A stretch of 7,662 nt of DNA from Acidobacteriaceae bacterium (GTDB taxonomy: Bacteria > Acidobacteriota > Terriglobia > Bryobacterales > Bryobacteraceae). Under the pieces are notes generated by a model that made no database searches, had not been told where the DNA came from, and was given only the letters and a program-made list of their open reading frames with translations. The first letter of the stretch is position 1. Every line of letters begins with the position of its first letter. The stretch covers positions 1 to 7,662 of the forward strand of contig JAFAZU010000276.1 of assembly GCA_019239585.1 (NCBI GenBank), given 5' to 3'. Below are positions 1 through 6,720 of this stretch, piece after piece. A program made the translations under genes and the position numbers.

Positions 1-3000
1 GTGCGTGTTCCGCCAGCTTCGTGCTGGGCCACACGCTTACTGAGCTCAACTTCCAGCCGCTGCAGGTTTAGGAATGCATCCTGACTAATTCGCGCATCCA
101 GCAAACCCGCCTGCGCTCCGGTTAAGTGCTGCATGGTGCCCAGCGCGCCGTCAATATAGCCCAAAAGCGCCCGGTCATGCGGATCAACTTGCGTCCGTAA
201 GCCGCGTAATTGGCTAATAGCGCTCTGCACGCCTTCGCGGTCAATCCCGGCGGGAGAAGCTCCACCTTGCGGACTATAGGCCCCACTCTGCGCATTTTGT
301 TGCCCGCTCGATTGGCTGGACTCATTCTCGCCGCCTGATTCCTGGCCGCCGCGACTCAGCTTTTCAGCCGCTCTCCGGTCCAGTTCTTCGCGTAACTGCC
401 GCACTTCCGCGAGCGCCTGCGCGGTCTTGTCAGTTCCACGACCGGTATTGGGCGCCCCCGGCTTATTCATGGCTCCCTGCACATCGCGGAGATCACGGCT
501 TAACTGCTGTAAACCAGCCGTGACGGAATCTTCCATCCCCACATTGCGATCGCCATAACCCTGCCGTATCCAGTCCGCATCCTTTTGGAGACGCAGCGCC
601 AACTCCTTGCTTTCCGCCTCTGATAACGCTCTCGACAACTTGGCCGAAGCGTCAGGACGCGAGCCGGACATGCCTTGCGCCTGCTGCTGCATCTGCTCCT
701 GCAAGCGCCCCAGTTCCGAAGCCAGCTTCTCTTTCTCGTTCGCTAACTCTTTCTCTTCCGCCGTGGCAGAACGCGCCGGGCGCATTTCATCCAAACCATA
801 GCGCCGCTGGAATCCATAGCCGAAACGAGTGCTATTCGGATCACGCATTTCCGGCATTCCTTCGCCCGGTTGGCTGGACGCAGAATACCGTTGACGGCTT
901 CTGAAAGTCCCTTCTCCGTACATTCCTTTCATGCGATCAGCCAACTCTTTCTGAGCTTTTGCCATCTCTTCCGCGCGGTTTGCCATGTCCGACACACTGC
1001 TGCCCGCTTGGCCCGACATCATCCGGTTCATTAGCGCCTGCGCTTCCCGGAGTTCAGACGCAGCCCGTTGTCGTGCGCTCGCGTCACGGTCGCTCACTGC
1101 CTTGCGCATTTCGTTTTCTGCCCGCTGCAGAGCATTATCGGCGCGCTTCATAGTTTCGGCCATCTGGCGCTGTTCTTGTGCGTTCCTTTGCCCGGAAGAG
1201 CTGGAGGAGGAGTTAGACGCCGATTGAGACCCCTGCTGTTGCCCGGATTGGCCCGACGAAGAACTGCTGCCTTGCGAAGAAGCCTTCTGTTGACCCTGTT
1301 GTTGCGGCGAGGAGCTTCCCGATTGCGATGCGTTCTGCGCTAATTGCTGCATCTGTTTCCGCAGTTCTTCCGCTTCGCGGCGCAGTTGCTCTTCTTCCCA
1401 GCGCTGCTCAAACGCCTGCTGCTGTTGCGGGTTTTGCGAGGCCAGTTCCTCCTGCCGACGAGCTAGCGCCTGTAATCGTTGATAAGCATCATCCAGCGCC
1501 TTCTGTACGTCCTGCTGCTGTTGTTGCGCGGAAGCCTGTTGCCCCGTTTCATATTGATTCTTGCTGGTATCCAGTTCCAGGTCAAACATGCGGGCCAGAT
1601 CGCGCTGCGCTCCGCTGCTTCCGCCTCCGCCGCCCTGCTGGCCAAAAGCTACCTGAATGTTACGGAACAAAGCCTCCGCCCGCAGCAGCGATCCGAGCGC
1701 CTTCTGTTCCGGCGGCAAAGCATCATTCCATTTGCCCGGCTTCAGTTGTTCGACGGCCACCGCCATATCGCCGGAGGCATCCGTCATCAGCTTGGAAAAT
1801 TGCGCAAATTCAGATCCGGCGGAACCCAACTCACGGCTTGCCATGCGCTGCGCCAAGGTCATCGCTTGTTCGCTTAGCTTCCCTTGCAGATCCGAAAGAA
1901 ATTTAGCATCTTCCGCCAGCGCCGCGCGATTTTGGCTTTTATCCCTTAATTCATTGAATGTAGCGGCAATGATCTGCTTCTGTCGTTGCGAGATGTCGCT
2001 CGACTGGTTGCCCATTCCCATGCCTCCGCCGCCCATCTGCTGAGACTGCGTAAATTTGAAATCGAACGGCTCCGCCTGCGCAAAAATGATTTCACTCTGG
2101 GCCTTGCTGTGTGCGTCCCGCGCCGTTGCATACATACTGACCACATCGCCTGGAACGACTTTTAAGTCTTCAAAAGCAATGGTGGTTGTCCCCTGCGCCT
2201 CTTTCACGCCTTTCGATTTCAGCAACGGGAGGACCTTCTCCGGCCCGCCATTGACGGAATAATGCAGCTCTAGAGCCTGTACGCCAAAGTCATCCGCCGC
2301 ATCCACTGTCACGGGCACTTCCTCAATTGGGCTGACCTTCGGATCATGTCCCGGTTTTAACAGCTTCACTGTCGGCGGTTCGTCTTTCTTTGCTTCAATA
2401 AAGTAATCGTCGCTGATACGGACGGCTTCTCCATTGTCGATAGCGGCCACATGGTACGCGCCGTCTTTCTCAATCGGCAAGCGAGCCGAAAGCCAGTTGC
2501 CTTCACCTGGTTTCAGCTCGATCTTTTTACCGCCATCCAGCATGATCACGCCTTGCTCTAAAGGCCGATCCGTCAGAACCGAGATTTCCGCTTCTGTTCC
2601 GTTTACCGCGCGAATGTCTCCGCCCGGATCGAACACCGCATTCTGAAGTCCCAGCCCGGCGGGGTACTTGAGAGCCACGCGGACGCGTTTTACGGTCGGC
2701 AAATCTTTTACATGAATCGTGAAATGCTGCGACCGCGCCCGATCCGCCTGTACATAATATTCAACTTCATCCGACAGTCCGGCAAACAGAAACCGGTAGC
2801 CATCCCCGCTTGCTTTCGGCTGCATCGGCGTTTCGTCCCACTTCGGTGCATTACCATACTTGACGTGCAGAGTCACATTGCGAGCCGAAAAACCGAAAAG
2901 CTGCGCCGTTACCAACTGGTCCGACTTGCGGCGTATCGTCTTGTTACCCGGCTGCACTGTAATGTCATAAATCGGACGCTTGTTTGCGGGAGCGCTACCT

Positions 3001-3521
3001 GTCCAGAGCAGGGAAGCGCCATAACCCCAATAACCCGGCCCAGCCGCAATTAGCCATAGTAAAATCACTGCCGCTACCGCTCCGCTGCCGAGCGCGCCCC
3101 ATAACGAGCGGCTAGAGCTGATCTGCTCCGGTCGATGCGCGCTGGCAATGCGCAAAGCATCTTCTGCCAATACTTCAGACCAGGGATCTCCCGCTTTCTG
3201 CCGTTCGTTCAAGGTGAGTAAACGTTGCTGGAATTCCGGTGCGCGCTGCTCTATTAAGCGAGTCACCCGCCGCCGGTTCAGCTTCAGCAGTGGACGCGCC
3301 AGCGTGAATGAGACTGCCAGGGCCAGCACTACAAACAAGGTGATGCGAAGCGGCAAAACGACATTTTGGGCGAACGCATATCGGTTGCTGATCGCAACCA
3401 GAACCAGCGTCAGCATGAGCGCCAAGGCCGCTATAACGGCCGCGCCTCGCGACGCCGCGAAAAACCGCAAGCGCCACTCCAGACGCCGTAGGTAAGCATT
3501 TAACTGTTCAAGCGCTGTCAT
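1..3521 (-). CDS. DUF4175-like large membrane protein with Gln/Ser-rich coiled-coil tail (3' end off window)
   Basis: The frame opens at ATG 3521-3519 and stays open for 1173 codons to the window edge, so the C-terminus is missing. The start overlaps the batA stop as ATGA and has an AAAGG Shine-Dalgarno-like stretch 7 bases upstream, which supports translational coupling. Hydrophobic segments lie near residues 26-44, 56-74 and 144-161. Residues about 180-490 look like a beta-rich extracytoplasmic region: many short strands, and an EPPTVKLLKPG stretch followed by a DDFGVQALELHYSV stretch like Ig-type folds. Gly-rich linkers (GGGGMGMG near 497, GGGGGSS near 630) separate helical stretches. Residues 660-780 are Gln- and Ser-rich, and heptad-like coiled coil continues to about 1060. 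This layout matches large DUF4175-type proteins encoded beside MoxR/BatA modules; the family name is from memory. No catalytic motif is visible. I infer an envelope structural or client role. The start is secure and the function is unknown. Confidence 0.8.
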   Translation of the reverse strand, partial: MTALEQLNAYLRRLEWRLRFFAASRGAAVIAALALMLTLVLVAISNRYAFAQNVVLPLRITLFVVLALAVSFTLARPLLKLNRRRVTRLIEQRAPEFQQRLLTLNERQKAGDPWSEVLAEDALRIASAHRPEQISSSRSLWGALGSGAVAAVILLWLIAAGPGYWGYGASLLWTGSAPANKRPIYDITVQPGNKTIRRKSDQLVTAQLFGFSARNVTLHVKYGNAPKWDETPMQPKASGDGYRFLFAGLSDEVEYYVQADRARSQHFTIHVKDLPTVKRVRVALKYPAGLGLQNAVFDPGGDIRAVNGTEAEISVLTDRPLEQGVIMLDGGKKIELKPGEGNWLSARLPIEKDGAYHVAAIDNGEAVRISDDYFIEAKKDEPPTVKLLKPGHDPKVSPIEEVPVTVDAADDFGVQALELHYSVNGGPEKVLPLLKSKGVKEAQGTTTIAFEDLKVVPGDVVSMYATARDAHSKAQSEIIFAQAEPFDFKFTQSQQMGGGGMGMGNQSSDISQRQKQIIAATFNELRDKSQNRAALAEDAKFLSDLQGKLSEQAMTLAQRMASRELGSAGSEFAQFSKLMTDASGDMAVAVEQLKPGKWNDALPPEQKALGSLLRAEALFRNIQVAFGQQGGGGGSSGAQRDLARMFDLELDTSKNQYETGQQASAQQQQQDVQKALDDAYQRLQALARRQEELASQNPQQQQAFEQRWEEEQLRREAEELRKQMQQLAQNASQSGSSSPQQQGQQKASSQGSSSSSGQSGQQQGSQSASNSSSSSSGQRNAQEQRQMAETMKRADNALQRAENEMRKAVSDRDASARQRAASELREAQALMNRMMSGQAGSSVSDMANRAEEMAKAQKELADRMKGMYGEGTFRSRQRYSASSQPGEGMPEMRDPNSTRFGYGFQRRYGLDEMRPARSATAEEKELANEKEKLASELGRLQEQMQQQAQGMSGSRPDASAKLSRALSEAESKELALRLQKDADWIRQGYGDRNVGMEDSVTAGLQQLSRDLRDVQGAMNKPGAPNTGRGTDKTAQALAEVRQLREELDRRAAEKLSRGGQESGGENESSQSSGQQNAQSGAYSPQGGASPAGIDREGVQSAISQLRGLRTQVDPHDRALLGYIDGALGTMQHLTGAQAGLLDARISQDAFLNLQRLEVELSKRVAQHEAGGTR
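1188..1340 (-). repeat. Ser/Gln low-complexity linker inside the DUF4175-like gene
   Basis: Codons 728-778 of the large membrane protein encode almost only Ser, Gln, Gly, Ala and Asn, with runs such as SSPQQQGQQK and SNSSSSSSGQ. Upstream, codons 660-704 add Gln runs (AQQQQQ, NPQQQQ). The serine codons are mixed (TCC, AGC, TCT, TCG, AGT), so this is protein-level low complexity and not a simple DNA microsatellite. It separates two predicted coiled-coil blocks and probably acts as a flexible linker. Confidence 0.7.
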
Positions 3522-5509
3522 GCTGTTTGCCTTTCTTTCCTCAAATACCGGGACGCGAACAATGATTCCATCAGCGCCGCTACCAAGACCAGGATCATGA
3601 CGTAGCGCCACAGGCTCCAGGGCCGGGTCTCTGCCGTAACGCTTCCGGGTTTCGCCGCAACTGCCGTACTTCCAGTATTACGCCATAAATCGAGAGTCTC
3701 CGGAGAAATCGGTGTCAGGTCGGATTCACGCCGGTCTGCGTGGACCGCCAGTAGTTGCCGCTGCCCATTTGCCCGTTGCACTTCGTAAAAGCCGCCCCGG
3801 TTTAAATCAAAGCTCAGCGCTCTGGTCGATTCCGCCAGCGACAACTCATGTCTGCCATCCGGCCCGACCACGTCAGCCGCCGTACTATCGTCGCGAGTGC
3901 GCCGCAGCGAAACTGCCGTGCCTGCCACGACGCTCGATGGTGTGTCTTCCGCGCCTGCGAGATACCGCCCGGTCTGCGCCACAAACGGAAGATACCCGGC
4001 GTGCAGCGGAAAATCGTTGGTTGAATTGTCGAGCGTGGAAGCAAACACCAGGGCGCGCCCCTCGCCCACCCGTTCCTCCACGAGCAAAGGCGATCCATCC
4101 GCTAACTTCGCCAGAACACGATCACTAGGCTTCGGCGTCAAACGAGCGGTCTGGTAAAACTGCGCGTTCTCAAACCGTCCCGCGCCTGCCAAAGCAGGAT
4201 TCTGATTATCGACGTAGCTCACTCCTTGCACCTGCCGTACTTCCGCCAAGCGTCCGGTAGACGACAAAGGCAAACGTCCCGAGCGCACCGTCGCCGGCCC
4301 TAAAACAATCAAAGCCGCGCCTCCATGCTGAACATAGCCGCATAATTTCTGCGTTAGTCCACTATCCAGCTCGCCTAAGTCGTTCAGAACAATAAACGCG
4401 TACTTGGATAGGTCCCTTTCGGAAACCCGTTCTATTGGCAATGGCTCCACGGTTAAGCCGGTATCAGCCGCCGAATCCAGGGCCGTTTTATAAAAGAAAG
4501 CCCCCTGCGTCCGGCCACCGGCATACAGAAACAAAACCCGGCGCGGATCAGACCGCTCAACGGAGAACAGAAACTCATTATCGCTGGGAAGCGCATCATG
4601 TGGGCTGGTCCGAATCGCGCCCCGATGCACTCCATAAGGAACATCAAAGGCTAGGAATTCAACCGTGGCGTGGCCATTTGCCGGCACGGAAACTTCCTTA
4701 GAGGCCACAATCTTGCCATTGAGAACGAGATCCACCTTTTGCGTAGCCGCCGGTGTTTGCCATCCGGCGACAGTGGCCGTCAACCGGGTATGGTGAACAT
4801 CATAAACATGCTCGGACGTAGTCACCGCCTCGACCGCCCAATTCGGAGGGGAGCCGCCTCCTACTGGGTGCAACTGCAAGCTGGTGTTTTGCCCTAAAGC
4901 CAGATCCCGAAAGTTGGAGGGCATAGAGGTTTGCTGCATGTCGCTAAACAAATGAAGTTCCTGGTGCATGCCGTTGTTCTGCGCCATGACACGCAAGGCG
5001 CGGGCCAACTCGCCGAATGAACTGAAGCTATCACTCGGCTCAATTGACTGGATCGCTGCCGCAACGGTGCCCTTGTCAAGTTCAGGAGCGGTCATATTCT
5101 CCACATGCGAATCGAAGGCGATCACTTGTATCAGCTCACGCCCACCCAGACCCGTAACCAGCTTTTGAGCATCGTTCTTGGCCTGCTGCATCCGGTTGCC
5201 CGCACGCATGCTGAACGACCGGTCAATCGCAATCACCGTTAAGGTGCGCTTACCCGCGACATCCCTTTTCCGATTCACAAAAGGATTCGCAAACGCCAGC
5301 GCCAGTAGAATTAGCAGAACTAGCCGCAAAGCCAGCAGCAGCAGATACCGCAAGCGGCGATGCTGACTCGAAGCCTGCACCCGTCTCTCAAAAAACATCA
5401 AGGAGCTAAACGGTTGCGGCGTGCGCCGGTACTGACGCAGCAAGTGCAGCCAGAGAGGAAGACCAACGGCCAGAAGTCCGGCCAAAAACCAGGGTGAAAG
5501 GAAACCCAT
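3518..5509 (-). CDS. BatA-like membrane-anchored VWA protein
   Basis: This 663-residue protein opens with the typical BatA N-terminus (MGFLSPWFLAGLLAVGLPLW), a first membrane segment followed by HLLR and the PFSSLMFFERR motif. A second membrane segment follows at about 54-76. The VWA domain starts near residue 88 and carries an intact first MIDAS motif (D96-x-S98-x-S100 in AIDRSFSM) and the later Asp (D190 in LFSDMQ). The usual MIDAS Thr seems replaced by Ser in the SDSFSSFGELARAL stretch. Residues about 230-320 look like a beta-sandwich. Residues about 323-405 (RRVLFLYAG to AALIVLGP) resemble a class I glutamine amidotransferase-like fold, with no clear catalytic triad. A last membrane segment lies at about 634-652, before a basic tail ending RKERQTA. 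It probably presents its VWA domain at the membrane as partner of the MoxR ATPase. The ATG is preceded only by a weak GTAGG, and the stop overlaps the next start by 4 bases. Confidence 0.9.
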   Translation of the reverse strand: MGFLSPWFLAGLLAVGLPLWLHLLRQYRRTPQPFSSLMFFERRVQASSQHRRLRYLLLLALRLVLLILLALAFANPFVNRKRDVAGKRTLTVIAIDRSFSMRAGNRMQQAKNDAQKLVTGLGGRELIQVIAFDSHVENMTAPELDKGTVAAAIQSIEPSDSFSSFGELARALRVMAQNNGMHQELHLFSDMQQTSMPSNFRDLALGQNTSLQLHPVGGGSPPNWAVEAVTTSEHVYDVHHTRLTATVAGWQTPAATQKVDLVLNGKIVASKEVSVPANGHATVEFLAFDVPYGVHRGAIRTSPHDALPSDNEFLFSVERSDPRRVLFLYAGGRTQGAFFYKTALDSAADTGLTVEPLPIERVSERDLSKYAFIVLNDLGELDSGLTQKLCGYVQHGGAALIVLGPATVRSGRLPLSSTGRLAEVRQVQGVSYVDNQNPALAGAGRFENAQFYQTARLTPKPSDRVLAKLADGSPLLVEERVGEGRALVFASTLDNSTNDFPLHAGYLPFVAQTGRYLAGAEDTPSSVVAGTAVSLRRTRDDSTAADVVGPDGRHELSLAESTRALSFDLNRGGFYEVQRANGQRQLLAVHADRRESDLTPISPETLDLWRNTGSTAVAAKPGSVTAETRPWSLWRYVMILVLVAALMESLFASRYLRKERQTA
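3530..3534 (-). promoter_or_regulatory. Ribosome binding site of the DUF4175-like gene
   Basis: AAAGG lies 8 bases before ATG 3521 counting from its last G, inside the last codons of batA. With the ATGA stop/start overlap it supports this start and suggests the two proteins are made in coupled fashion. Confidence 0.45.
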
Positions 5510-5622
5510 TAAACCTACCGGGAAGCCGACAAATGCTTAGACCGGAACCGCCCGCAGCAGGTTACCGCCACTTCGGTCCCGTCTTTTGACTGTAACCGAT
5601 CAGGATTAAGCCACGGAATTAG
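5510..5622. other. Non-coding remainder of the spacer before batA
   Basis: This stretch lies between the antitoxin relic and the batA start. I see no credible gene, promoter or rho-independent terminator. An imperfect inverted repeat (GACCGGAA at 5540-5547 against TTCGGTC at 5572-5578, one bulged base, 24-base loop) is present but has no following T run on either strand. ACCGCC occurs twice inside the loop region. The stretch could hold a batA promoter or leader, but no clear -35/-10 pair stands out. Confidence 0.4.
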
Positions 5623-5766
5623 CTACCCTGCTTTTGCCATCTCCTCACGGATTACACGCCGTAGTGTCTATTCAAGTTTCGGAGTCTTACTATCAACATA
5701 GTCGCGCAATGCATTGTCGATAAGCGTTTGGTAGTTTCCACCATTTGACAGATCTACTTTTGGCAT
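5623..5766 (-). pseudogene. Broken CopG/BrnA-type antitoxin remnant with in-frame amber stop
   Basis: Read from ATG 5766, the frame gives MPKVDLSNGG, then NYQTLIDNALRDYVDSK, then TPKLE, a TAG stop (5670-5668), and continues in the same frame as TLRRVIREEMAKAG to a second TAG at 5625-5623. The part on both sides of the stop matches the C-terminal half of BrnA/CopG ribbon-helix-helix antitoxins as I remember them: a GNYQTLIN-ALR-Y helix, then an LE-TLRRVIREE tail. One C-to-T change in a CAG Gln codon would create the TAG. The usual N-terminal half, with the DNA-contacting strand and first helix, is missing. The first six residues (MPKVDL) need not be native, because they overlap a possible toxin remnant in another frame. 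The gene lies in the same direction as the host operon. Family recognition is by eye; the broken state is directly visible. Confidence 0.6.
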
Positions 5767-5782
5767 CGCATTCGAAGCTCAT
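5750..5782 (-). pseudogene. Possible 5' scrap of a BrnT-type toxin gene
   Basis: ATG at 5782 begins MSFECDAKSRS. This resembles the usual start of BrnT RNase toxins, roughly M-x-F-E-(Y/W)-D-x-x-K-x-x-S, with one residue missing after the Asp. After these 11 codons the similarity ends; the frame runs through unrelated residues to a TGA, while the antitoxin-like reading continues in another frame. Known brnTA operons place the toxin just upstream of the antitoxin, as here, so an internal deletion fusing the start of brnT to the middle of brnA would explain both pieces. The match is short and could be chance. No good Shine-Dalgarno precedes the ATG. Confidence 0.3.
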
Positions 5783-5813
5783 ACTAGGAGAGTAGGCATA
5801 GGTTCGGCACTAT

Positions 5814-6716
5814 CTACATCCGTCCCCCGCGCACGCGAAAGTACTCCCGCAAAGCGTCATCGAGCGGCTTGTCCGTGCGCAGGAGTTGATAATCCAAACC
5901 TGCCCCCTGCGCTTTTAATCGCAAAGTCTCTAAATGCGAGCGGATCTTCTGTCGGTATTCAGTCCGCACATACTCCGGCGAGGTTTCCATGGCATCGCCT
6001 GTTTCCATGTCAAGCAACAATGCCGCCTCCCCAAATACCGGTTCAATTTCGCGCGGATCAAGTAGATGGAACAGAATCAACTCGCTCCCGCGCTGGCGCA
6101 GCGGCTCCACGGTTTTGACAATTGTTTCCGGATTTTCAAAGAAGTCCGAAATCAGTACCGTGATTCCACGCCGCTTCTGAAATTGCTGCAACTCAAAGAA
6201 GGGCCGTTGAAAATCTGTTCGCTTGCCCAGTTGCGCCCCGTCAATGCCATGCAGCAATCGCATCAATTGCCCCTGCCGCGATGAAGGCTGCACAAAATTC
6301 ATCACCGTATCCGCGAACACAATCAATCCAGCGCTGTCCCGCTGCAGGTGAGCCAAGTAAACCAGCGCCGCCGCCAGAAACTTCGCGTAATCCACTTTGC
6401 GAAGAGTTCCGGACCCAAACCCCATACTGCCGCTTACATCCAGCAGCACCATCAAAACTGTATTGGTCTCGCCCTTGTACCGCTTCAGATACGCTCGGTC
6501 CGTGCGGGCATACACATTCCAGTCGACATGACGCAGGTCATCGCCCGGCGTATAGGCCCGGTACTCCGCGAACTCCTGGCTGAAGCCGAAATCCGGCGAG
6601 CGGTGCAGACCCGCTACAAATCCATCCACCACTGTCTTTGCTACCAGATCCAAACCCGAAATTTGGTGGAGAACCGCCGGATCGAGCAGCCGGTTTGCTG
6701 TCGCTTCAATAGGCAA
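5814..6716 (-). CDS. DUF58 family VWA protein, MoxR partner
   Basis: This 300-residue protein carries the DUF58 signature at residues 44-80 (GFSQEFAEYRAYTPGDDLRH, then VDWNVYARTDRAYLKRY). It is followed by a VWA-like domain with a full set of MIDAS residues: D93, S95 and S97 in LLDVSGSM, T167 in GKRTDF, and D191 in LISDFFE. The length is normal for the short, soluble DUF58 form; no signal peptide or membrane segment is seen, so it should be cytoplasmic. It probably couples the MoxR ATPase to the membrane VWA protein encoded downstream. The start is TTG at 6716. An in-frame TGA lies directly before it, and no ATG or GTG fits the conserved N-terminus (LLDPAVLHQISGLDL), so TTG is the best choice. 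It begins 4 bases after the moxR stop, so the two genes are surely co-transcribed. It ends RVRGGRM at TAG 5816-5814, where the anomalous spacer begins. Confidence 0.93.
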   Translation of the reverse strand: MPIEATANRLLDPAVLHQISGLDLVAKTVVDGFVAGLHRSPDFGFSQEFAEYRAYTPGDDLRHVDWNVYARTDRAYLKRYKGETNTVLMVLLDVSGSMGFGSGTLRKVDYAKFLAAALVYLAHLQRDSAGLIVFADTVMNFVQPSSRQGQLMRLLHGIDGAQLGKRTDFQRPFFELQQFQKRRGITVLISDFFENPETIVKTVEPLRQRGSELILFHLLDPREIEPVFGEAALLLDMETGDAMETSPEYVRTEYRQKIRSHLETLRLKAQGAGLDYQLLRTDKPLDDALREYFRVRGGRM

Positions 6717-6720
6717 TCAA

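Noticed and set aside
1328..1906. 192-codon open frame on the plus strand
   Set aside because: It lies entirely antisense to the DUF4175-like gene; its composition (Pro/Ala/Arg-rich, no domain) is what antisense reading of a GC-rich coiled-coil gene gives, and other overlapping plus-strand frames there look the same.
3712..4128. 138-codon plus-strand open frame opposite batA
   Set aside because: It is antisense to a well-supported conserved gene, has low-complexity basic composition, no recognisable motif and no good ribosome binding site.
5540..5578. Inverted repeat GACCGGAA / TTCGGTC that might be a terminator or operator
   Set aside because: Only 7 pairs with a bulge and a 24-base loop, and no T run follows on either strand; a chance match is likely.
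5744..5773. TTGACA on the plus strand, a possible -35 box
   Set aside because: No matching -10 element sits about 17 bases downstream (GCATTC is poor), and it would point antisense into the DUF58 gene; its bases are explained by the antitoxin relic.
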